A stretch of 64,000 nucleotides of DNA, taken from NCBI GenBank assembly GCA_021323855.1, contig JAJPKE010000009.1, positions 1 to 64,000 of the forward strand. The letters run 5' to 3'. The DNA comes from Chloroflexota bacterium (GTDB lineage Bacteria; Chloroflexota; Ktedonobacteria; Ktedonobacterales; JADMIN01). The translations under genes were made by a program, and so were the position numbers. The notes below the pieces were generated by a model, which had not been told where the DNA came from, did not search any database, and saw only the letters and a list, made by a program, of their open reading frames with translations. Below, piece by piece: positions 57,723 through 64,000 of this stretch. Numbering within the stretch: the stretch's first letter is position 1; the number at the start of each line of letters is the position of its first letter.

Positions 57723-60305
57723 GTGGACAACCACCATCGTACAGTACGCCGCCCCCGCAGAACTCGTTCTGCGGTCATACAACAGCATGAGCCAACGCTG
57801 AACCAGGATGTGTCCAGCGCGGAATACGCTGCGGCGGATGGTGGCTCGCCCTGGCGTGACCTTCCTGTGTTGCCGGTGCGCGGAACGGTGGTGCTTCCGC
57901 ATATGATGGTGCCACTTTTTGTGGACCGTGACCCTGCCTTGCGCGCAGTGGAAGCCGCCGTCGCCGCCGACCAGGCGATTCTGCTTGTCGCCCAGCGTTC
58001 GGACCAGACGGCTGACCCCACTTACCTCGATATTTATTGCGTTGGCACGGAGTGCAGTATCAACCGTGTGTTGCGCATGCCCGATGGCACCGTCAGCGTG
58101 ATGGTACAGGGGATGCGGCGAGTGCGCATCGAGAACTGGCTCCAGCAATCGCCGTTCGGGCGCGTGCGCGGGACGGTCTATGAGGAGCCGGAGAGCGACA
58201 ACGAGCAGATAGAGGCGCTGACTCGCACTGTATTGACCTATTTCGAGCGTTGCACCAAGCTTAGCCAGCGGCTCACAGAAGACGCCTATGTACAGGCTGC
58301 CAATATAGATTTCCCCGGCGCGCTGGCGGATTTCGTGGTGGCGCAGCTTGAGCCGCCGGTCGCTGCTCGCCAGGATATCCTCGAAACCTTCGATGTCTTG
58401 GCCCGCCTGCGCAAAGTTTGCCGTATGCTTCAACGCGAACTGAGTGTGCTGGAACTCGAACAGAAAATACATGCTGAGGTGCAGCAAGAGGCTGACCGCA
58501 ACCAGCGTGAGTTCTTTTTGCGTGAACAGCTTAAAGCAGTGCAGCGCGAACTTGGCGAGCATGACCCGGCGGTGCGCGAACAAGACGACCTGCGCGCAAA
58601 GATCGAGGCGTGCGGCATGCCGGTGGAGGTGAGAGCGCGCGCGCTCAAAGAACTCGAACGGTTGCAGGCGATGCCCTCGCTGGCGCCGGAATATAGTGTC
58701 GTCTCTACGTATCTCGATTGGCTGATCTCTGTGCCGTGGGAGCAGCGCACCCGCGACCGGCTCGACCTGCGCCATGTCGCGCAGGTGCTCGATGAGCAGC
58801 ATTTTGGTTTGGAAAAGGTCAAAGATCGCATCATCGAGTTCATCGCAGTGCGCAAGCTGGCGCCAGAGGGACGCGCGCCGATTCTCTGTCTCGTCGGCCC
58901 GCCGGGAGTTGGCAAGACCTCGCTTGGTCGTTCAGTTGCGGATGCGCTGGGACGTAAGTTTGCACGCATCTCACTGGGTGGAGTGCGCGATGAGGCGGAG
59001 AGTCGCGGCCACCGGCGCACGTATGTCGGTGCGATGCCCGGTCGCATTGTGCAGGCGATGAAGACGGCTGGCACGGTCAATCCAGTCTTTGTCCTCGATG
59101 AAATTGATAAGCTTGCCTCGGATTATCGCGGCGACCCGGCGGCGGCGCTCTTGGAAGTGCTGGACCCAGAGCAGAACGCAGCATTCTCCGATCACTACCT
59201 CGAAGTGCCGTATGACCTTTCCAATGTGTTGTTTATCCTGACGGCGAACGTCTTGCACACGATTCCCGCGCCGCTCCGCGACCGCATGGAAGTCATTGAG
59301 ATTCCTGGCTACACCGAAGAAGAAAAGGTAGCCATCGGGCGGCAGTTTATCGTGCCGAAGGTGATGCGCGATTGCGGGCTTACTCCGGCGCGCATCGAGT
59401 TCGATGATGCTGCCCTGCGCCGCATTGTGTGCGAGTATACCTTCGAGTCCGGCGTGCGCGGCTTCGAGCGTGAGGTCAGCTCCATCGCCCGGCGCATCGC
59501 GCGGCGCGTGGCCGAAGGCCGCCGCCATAAAGCGACCATCTCCGCACAGCGTGTTCCGTATTATCTTGGTCCGCAGAAGTTCTTCCCGACTGAGGCGGAG
59601 GAGCAGGACGAGGTTGGCGTGGCGACCGGGCTTGCCTGGACGGCTGGCGGCGGCGACCTGACGACGGTGGAGGTGATGGCAGTTCCTGGTCGTGGGACGA
59701 TCATTATGACGGGGCAGCTTGGCGAGGTGATGCGCGAATCGGCGCAGGCGGCGCTGACGTTCACTCGTTCGCGCGCTATGGCGCTCGGCCTCGCGGAGTC
59801 ATTCCATGAATGCAACGACATCCATGTGCATCTACCCGCTGGCAGCATTCCCAAAGATGGCCCGTCGGCTGGCATTACGATGGCTGTTGCGATGATTTCG
59901 GCGTTGACGGGCAAGCCAGTGCGCCGCGATATCGCCATGACCGGCGAAATTACGCTGCGGGGCCGCATCTTGCCGGTCGGCGGCATCAAAGAGAAGGTGC
60001 TGGCCGCCTACCGTGCTGGTATGCGGATGGTGATTTTGCCGCGCCGCAACCTCAAAGACCTCGACGATATCGCACCGGACATTCGTGAGCAACTGCAATT
60101 CGTGCCCACCGAGCGCATGGATGAGATTCTCGACCTCGTGCTGGCGCCAGCCACGCCGCGCGCCGCCAGCGAGGCGCATACGTCGCATGCTGCGTTCCCT
60201 GCGCTGCAACCGGCGCGAGCGGCGCTGCCTCTCTCGGATACGCCGCCCATTGGCCAGGTGGCGCGGCCACGCACGCGGCGCGTTGAAGTGATTGCCGGCT
60301 CCTGA
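57723..60305 (+). CDS. lon: ATP-dependent protease Lon
   Basis: An 860-residue LonA protease that unfolds and degrades abnormal and regulatory proteins. The N-terminal substrate domain starts at about residue 45 ([20 protein letters not shown]). The AAA+ Walker A is [11 protein letters not shown] (about 393-403), Walker [11 protein letters not shown]. The peptidase domain has the catalytic Ser in [12 protein letters not shown] (about 715) and Lys in [14 protein letters not shown] (about 757). A 40-residue N-terminal tail and an A/P/R-rich C-terminal tail (about 805-860) are extra. GTG start with GAGGAGG six bases upstream. Confidence 0.98.
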   Translation: MDNHHRTVRRPRRTRSAVIQQHEPTLNQDVSSAEYAAADGGSPWRDLPVLPVRGTVVLPHMMVPLFVDRDPALRAVEAAVAADQAILLVAQRSDQTADPTYLDIYCVGTECSINRVLRMPDGTVSVMVQGMRRVRIENWLQQSPFGRVRGTVYEEPESDNEQIEALTRTVLTYFERCTKLSQRLTEDAYVQAANIDFPGALADFVVAQLEPPVAARQDILETFDVLARLRKVCRMLQRELSVLELEQKIHAEVQQEADRNQREFFLREQLKAVQRELGEHDPAVREQDDLRAKIEACGMPVEVRARALKELERLQAMPSLAPEYSVVSTYLDWLISVPWEQRTRDRLDLRHVAQVLDEQHFGLEKVKDRIIEFIAVRKLAPEGRAPILCLVGPPGVGKTSLGRSVADALGRKFARISLGGVRDEAESRGHRRTYVGAMPGRIVQAMKTAGTVNPVFVLDEIDKLASDYRGDPAAALLEVLDPEQNAAFSDHYLEVPYDLSNVLFILTANVLHTIPAPLRDRMEVIEIPGYTEEEKVAIGRQFIVPKVMRDCGLTPARIEFDDAALRRIVCEYTFESGVRGFEREVSSIARRIARRVAEGRRHKATISAQRVPYYLGPQKFFPTEAEEQDEVGVATGLAWTAGGGDLTTVEVMAVPGRGTIIMTGQLGEVMRESAQAALTFTRSRAMALGLAESFHECNDIHVHLPAGSIPKDGPSAGITMAVAMISALTGKPVRRDIAMTGEITLRGRILPVGGIKEKVLAAYRAGMRMVILPRRNLKDLDDIAPDIREQLQFVPTERMDEILDLVLAPATPRAASEAHTSHAAFPALQPARAALPLSDTPPIGQVARPRTRRVEVIAGS

Positions 60306-60309
60306 CGGG

Positions 60310-60738
60310 TTAGCGTTGCCCGATGCCTAAGCGCGGGTATTCGATGGCTGGGCAGCGATCTTGCACCACCAGTAGTCCAGCATCGCTGGCGCGCTGCGCT
60401 GCTACGTCGTCACGCACGCCCAACTGCGTCCACAGCACGTTTGCCCCAACGGCGATAGCGGCTTCCGCCACTTCTGCGACATACTCTGAGCGGCGAAACA
60501 CATCCACCATCTCCGGTGGCTCTGGCAGATCAGCAAGCGTTGGGTAGACCTGTAGCCCCAGCACGGTTTTGCCGGCGAGCAACGGATTCACTAGCGATAA
60601 CTGATAGCCATGTTGTTGTAGGAAGCGCGCGACCCGCTGGCTGGGCCGGTCAGGATTCGCTGATATGCCAACCACAACAATACGCCGGTAAGTCATCAGA
60701 ATATTGCGCAATCCCTCGTCAGTAGTTACAAGTGGCAT
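60310..60738 (-). CDS. CoA-binding domain protein (YccU-like)
   Basis: A 142-residue protein with a Rossmann-type CoA-binding fold. It shows RRIVVVGISANPDRPSQRVARFLQQHGYQLSLVNP, then DVFRRSEYVAEVAEAAI and LWTQLGVRDDVAAQRASDAGLLVVQDRCPAIEYPRL, all typical of the YccU family. The biological role is unknown. GGAGGAGG precedes the ATG. It ends five bases from the lon stop in a convergent arrangement. Confidence 0.92.
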   Translation of the reverse strand: MPLVTTDEGLRNILMTYRRIVVVGISANPDRPSQRVARFLQQHGYQLSLVNPLLAGKTVLGLQVYPTLADLPEPPEMVDVFRRSEYVAEVAEAAIAVGANVLWTQLGVRDDVAAQRASDAGLLVVQDRCPAIEYPRLGIGQR

Positions 60739-60773
60739 ACGGTATTACCTCCTCCGTAGGATGCAAACAGAAT

Positions 60774-60801
60774 AGCATATGGAGGGTTGATGTCATCGCA
60801 A
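60774..60801 (-). promoter_or_regulatory. Possible promoter of the CoA-binding protein gene
   Basis: On the minus strand, TTGCGA (60796-60801) and TATGCT (60774-60779) are 16 bp apart, 36 bp before the start codon. Confidence 0.35.
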
Positions 60802-60971
60802 CCTATCTCATACTGAGCATGTTACTATGTACGGCACTGTTGCGGCTGCCACCAGGCGTGGTGACGTGCTACAATGGCGACGCCCCGCCTGCGAAGGGCA
60901 ACCGGCAGTTCGCGAAGGTTTAGGAACGCGAGGTCGTTTCTCATCATCACACAAACAATGCTGACAACACC

Positions 60972-63767
60972 ATGATTGCACCAGCACGACGCCAATATCT
61001 CGACATCAAAGCGCACTATCAGGATGCGATTCTCCTCTATCAAGTGGGAGATTTTTACGAGACATTCGATGACGATGCCCGTATCGCCGCGCGCGAACTT
61101 CAGATCGTGCTCACGGGGCGCTCGTATGGCACGGATGAGCGCGTGCCGCTGGCCGGTGTGCCAACTCATGCGCTCGATAATTACGCGGCGAAGCTGGTTG
61201 CGCGTGGCTATAAAGTGGCAATCTGCGATCAGGTGAGTCCGCCGGGAAGGGGACTGGTCCGGCGCGAAGTGACACGCATCCTCACGCCCGGAACAGTCGT
61301 TTCGCCAGCGATGGTCCCGCCCAGCCGCGACAATTATCTCGTCGCCATCGCGCTGGCAAAGCGTTCTACTCAGCGTTCTACTCATGGTGGTCACGCGAGC
61401 CATGCGAGCGGCTTCGAGGGCGCTGGCCTCGCCTATATTGACGCCAGCACCGGCGCGTTCTCCTGCACCCAATGGCCGGCTGACCGCCTGAACGATGCAG
61501 TGCGCGCAGAGTTGGAACGTCTTTCGCCAGCCGAAATCATTATTTCAGAGGCGTACCCGACCGATGGCGAGAGCGATACATCCTCTGAACTTCCCTGGCA
61601 CAACAGCCAGTTCCTCGTCACGGCATGCCCGGCACATTTCTTTGACGCAGCGGAGAGCCGGGCGCGGCTCTGCCAGCATTTCCAGACGCCGACGCTGGCC
61701 GCGTTCGTCCCTGAGACGCAGACCCTCGCCATCGCCGCCAGCGGCGCAATCCTCGCCTATATCGAGCGTATGAATCCGGCGCTGCTGCCGCTGGTGACGG
61801 GTCTGCGCCAGTATGAGACGCACGATCTGGTGGAGATAGACGGGCGGACCTGGCGCGCGCTAGAAGTCGTTGAGCCTGCGCATAGTATTGTGGCGGCTGG
61901 CGCCACGAAAAACACTAGGAGCGAACGCGCGGCGACCTTGCTTGGCACACTCGATGGCACGCGCACGCTGATGGGATCGCGTCTGCTGCGGCGCACCCTG
62001 CTCGCTCCGCTGCGTGACCGGCTCACACTTGAAGAACGGCTCGACGCCATCAGCGAAATTCATGCTGATATTGGCTTGCAGCAACGCCTCAGCGCTGCGC
62101 TGGACGGCCTCTGTGATCTGGAACGGCTGACGGCGCGCGTCGTGCAGGGAACGGCAGTGCCGCGTGAGCTACAGGCGCTGCGTATCGGGCTGAAGCAGTC
62201 AGCCGAACTGGCGCATGTGCTGCGCAATGTACATGCGCCCGCGCTCAAAAGCGTTCAGCAGACGATAGACCCCTGCCCGCAGGTATGCACGCTGGTCGAG
62301 CAGGCGATTGCCGATCATACCGAGCATCCGGGGCAGACTATTCGCCCTGGCTATTCCGCCGAACTGGATGGCATCGTCAGCTCAATTGCAGAAGCGCGTG
62401 CCTGGATTGCCGGATTGGAGGCGATAGAGCGCGAGCGCACCGGCATCAAATCGCTCAAAGTTGGCTATAACAAAGTTTTTGGCTACTACCTGGAAGTCTC
62501 CAATGCTAACCGGGCGCGCGTGCCGCCGGAATATGAGCGCCGGCAGACGCTGGTGAACGGCGAACGCTATGTGACGGTGGAACTCAAAGAGCGCGAGTCG
62601 CTGGTGACGCACGCCGAGGAGCAAATTGCCGATCTCGAAACACGCCTATACCGCGAGGTTTTGCGCGAGATTGCGGCGCATCAGGCGCGGCTACGGGCGA
62701 CGGCGCAGGCAGTCGCGCAGGCGGATGTCTGGCTGGCGCTGGCGTTGGTGGCGCGGGCGCGCGGCTACGTGCGCCCCGAACTCTCCGATGCAACTGATTT
62801 GCACATCGTGGCTGGTCGCCATCCTATCATCGAGTCCGCGCTCGATGGCGTCGAGTTCATCGCCAACGATACCACCCTCGATTCGCTGGAAAGCGGCGCG
62901 GGAGGCACCCGTATCATGCTGCTGACCGGCCCGAATATGGCGGGCAAATCCACCTATCTGCGGCAGGTGGCCACGATTGTGCTGATGGCGCAGGTTGGCT
63001 CGTTTGTGCCTGCACGCGCAGCGCGCATCGGGCTAGTGGACCGCATCTCTTGCCGGGTGGGAGCGGAGGACGACCTGGCACGCGGCCTGAGTACGTTCAT
63101 GCTGGAGATGGTGGAGACGGCGTACATTCTGCGCCAGTCCACCGCGCGCAGTCTGGTGATTCTGGATGAGGTTGGGCGTGGCACCAGCACGCATGACGGG
63201 CTGGCGATAGCGCGCGCTGTCATCGAACACCTGCATGATGCTATCGGCGCGCGTACCCTCTTTGCCACGCATTACCATGAACTGGCGATATTGGAGCGCA
63301 GCCTCGATCATCTGCGCGCCTTTCAGATGGAAGTGGTTGAGCGTGATGGCGAAGCGATATTCCTGCATCGCGTCGTCCCTGGCGCCAGTACACAGAGCTA
63401 TGGCGTGCAGGTGGCGCGTATGGCCGGGCTGCCGCCATCTGTGACTGAGCGCGCCGCCGCCATGCTCTCCGAATCCATACCGATGCCCGGCAATAGCAAT
63501 ATCATCGCTGATGATAGAGATGGCAGGCGCGTGGCTGAGCGTCCACAGGCATATAGAGCTGATGAGGACCGAGACGCCAATGAACCGGACAACGCAGTAG
63601 TCGCCACAGCTCAGCCGCAGGATGAAGAACAGTTACATGCGACACGCGAGGTTGCGCTGGCGCTGGCAAGCCTGAATATTGCTGCGATGACGCCGCTGGA
63701 AGCCATCAATGTGATCTTTTCGCTACAGCAACAGGCGCTTGCCGCCCTGCATATGCAGCGCCCATGA
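60972..63767 (+). CDS. mutS: DNA mismatch repair protein MutS
   Basis: A 931-residue MutS1. Domain I begins [29 protein letters not shown], containing the mismatch-reading F-x-E motif (FYETF). The clamp and lever domains are in the middle. The C-terminal ATPase has Walker [16 protein letters not shown] (about 652-660), STFMLEM, and Walker B/signature [17 protein letters not shown], then [11 protein letters not shown] polar linker (about 835-890) leads to the C-terminal helical region. No strong ribosome site precedes the ATG. mutL follows 26 bp downstream in the same operon. Confidence 0.98.
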   Translation: MIAPARRQYLDIKAHYQDAILLYQVGDFYETFDDDARIAARELQIVLTGRSYGTDERVPLAGVPTHALDNYAAKLVARGYKVAICDQVSPPGRGLVRREVTRILTPGTVVSPAMVPPSRDNYLVAIALAKRSTQRSTHGGHASHASGFEGAGLAYIDASTGAFSCTQWPADRLNDAVRAELERLSPAEIIISEAYPTDGESDTSSELPWHNSQFLVTACPAHFFDAAESRARLCQHFQTPTLAAFVPETQTLAIAASGAILAYIERMNPALLPLVTGLRQYETHDLVEIDGRTWRALEVVEPAHSIVAAGATKNTRSERAATLLGTLDGTRTLMGSRLLRRTLLAPLRDRLTLEERLDAISEIHADIGLQQRLSAALDGLCDLERLTARVVQGTAVPRELQALRIGLKQSAELAHVLRNVHAPALKSVQQTIDPCPQVCTLVEQAIADHTEHPGQTIRPGYSAELDGIVSSIAEARAWIAGLEAIERERTGIKSLKVGYNKVFGYYLEVSNANRARVPPEYERRQTLVNGERYVTVELKERESLVTHAEEQIADLETRLYREVLREIAAHQARLRATAQAVAQADVWLALALVARARGYVRPELSDATDLHIVAGRHPIIESALDGVEFIANDTTLDSLESGAGGTRIMLLTGPNMAGKSTYLRQVATIVLMAQVGSFVPARAARIGLVDRISCRVGAEDDLARGLSTFMLEMVETAYILRQSTARSLVILDEVGRGTSTHDGLAIARAVIEHLHDAIGARTLFATHYHELAILERSLDHLRAFQMEVVERDGEAIFLHRVVPGASTQSYGVQVARMAGLPPSVTERAAAMLSESIPMPGNSNIIADDRDGRRVAERPQAYRADEDRDANEPDNAVVATAQPQDEEQLHATREVALALASLNIAAMTPLEAINVIFSLQQQALAALHMQRP

Positions 63768-63792
63768 GCGGGAAAGGACCGAAGGAACCAGG

Positions 63793-64000
63793 ATGAATGA
63801 ATACAATCGCATCACGACGTTGCCCCGCGCTGTGGTCGAGCGCATCGCCGCCGGAGAGGTAATCGAGCGCCCGGCTTCGGTGGTGCGCGAACTGATCGAG
63901 AACGCGCTCGATGCCCACGCCAGCACCATTCGCGTGGAACTGCGCGCAGGCGGTCTGCGGCTCATCCGTGTTCACGACAACGGCGACGGTATCGCCCCTG
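63793..64000 (+). CDS. mutL: DNA mismatch repair protein MutL (partial, runs off window)
   Basis: The first 69 residues of MutL. It opens [21 protein letters not shown], the GHKL ATPase N-terminal helix. [11 protein letters not shown] (the catalytic Glu and Mg-binding Asn) and VHDNGDGI (DxGxG) follow. The gene is cut by the window's end, so its endonuclease motif cannot be judged. It is co-directional with mutS and probably co-transcribed. Confidence 0.96.
   Translation, partial: MNEYNRITTLPRAVVERIAAGEVIERPASVVRELIENALDAHASTIRVELRAGGLRLIRVHDNGDGIAP

Noticed and set aside
57645..58802. 385-codon minus-strand frame opposite the start of lon
   Set aside because: A shadow of lon caused by G+C-rich codon bias; the sense frame has complete Lon motifs.
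1..64000. tRNA or rRNA genes and insertion sequences
   Set aside because: No TTCGA-type tRNA arms in a cloverleaf context, no rRNA-like blocks, and no transposase or terminal inverted repeats were seen on reading.

Overview
The window is a stretch of bacterial chromosome of roughly 58-60 percent G+C by eye, densely packed with short operons on both strands. I infer a Chloroflexota-type bacterium, perhaps Ktedonobacteria, from the combination of a caa3-type cytochrome oxidase cluster wrapped around a complete System I (Ccm) cytochrome c maturation operon, a CcmE with Cys in place of the haem-binding His, several ECF sigma genes with membrane-anchored partners, RpoN, and GT9/GT4 glycosyltransferases. 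This assignment rests on gene content only. No rRNA, tRNA, CRISPR array, prophage or insertion sequence was found.

Layout. 1-7.1 kb (minus strand): a response regulator/histidine kinase pair, mnmG, a cupredoxin lipoprotein, and an unusual fusion of a degenerate kinase ATPase domain to an OmpR-type response regulator. 7.3-23.4 kb (plus strand): a respiratory supercluster, ctaB-coxB-coxA, then tlpA/ccmG-ccdA-copD-like-ccmE-ccmF-ccmH-ccmI-like-(477-aa membrane protein)-ccmA-ccmB-ccmC-ccmD, then cox4-like and coxC, so that haem O synthesis, oxidase subunits and cytochrome c assembly lie together. 23.6-25.2 kb: a small protein plus an uncharacterised radical SAM protein. 25.2-28.8 kb (minus): two GT9 and one GT4 glycosyltransferases. 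28.8-31.5 kb (minus): ispE, an ECF sigma factor and its DUF5667-type membrane partner, which carries an in-frame 9-bp tandem repeat. 31.7-36.8 kb (plus): an XRE regulator, a DUF554 membrane protein, then a cobalamin riboswitch with terminator controlling a BtuF-BtuC-BtuD corrinoid transporter whose ATPase has an extra C-terminal domain. 36.9-40.3 kb: moaA, a UPF0173 metallo-hydrolase, a small membrane protein and a HAD phosphatase. 40.5-46.5 kb: a large secreted CHAP-domain protein, a NUDIX hydrolase, a DUF59 protein and rpoN with a four-cysteine insertion. 46.5-48.1 kb (minus): an ECF sigma factor and a Rieske protein with a long, probably cytoplasmic N-terminus.

48.4-52.5 kb (minus) holds the most unusual unit: a SNF2/RapA-type ATPase translationally coupled to a 769-aa protein with a RING-like C3HC4 zinc motif and a decayed Mrr-like nuclease domain. 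Its long upstream region contains an inverted repeat with a GAAC-N4-GTTC core, which resembles a Gram-positive LexA box. 53.0-64 kb is mostly housekeeping: a KGG-repeat stress protein, accA and accD, ftsY, a zinc ribbon protein, lon, a CoA-binding protein, mutS and the start of mutL.
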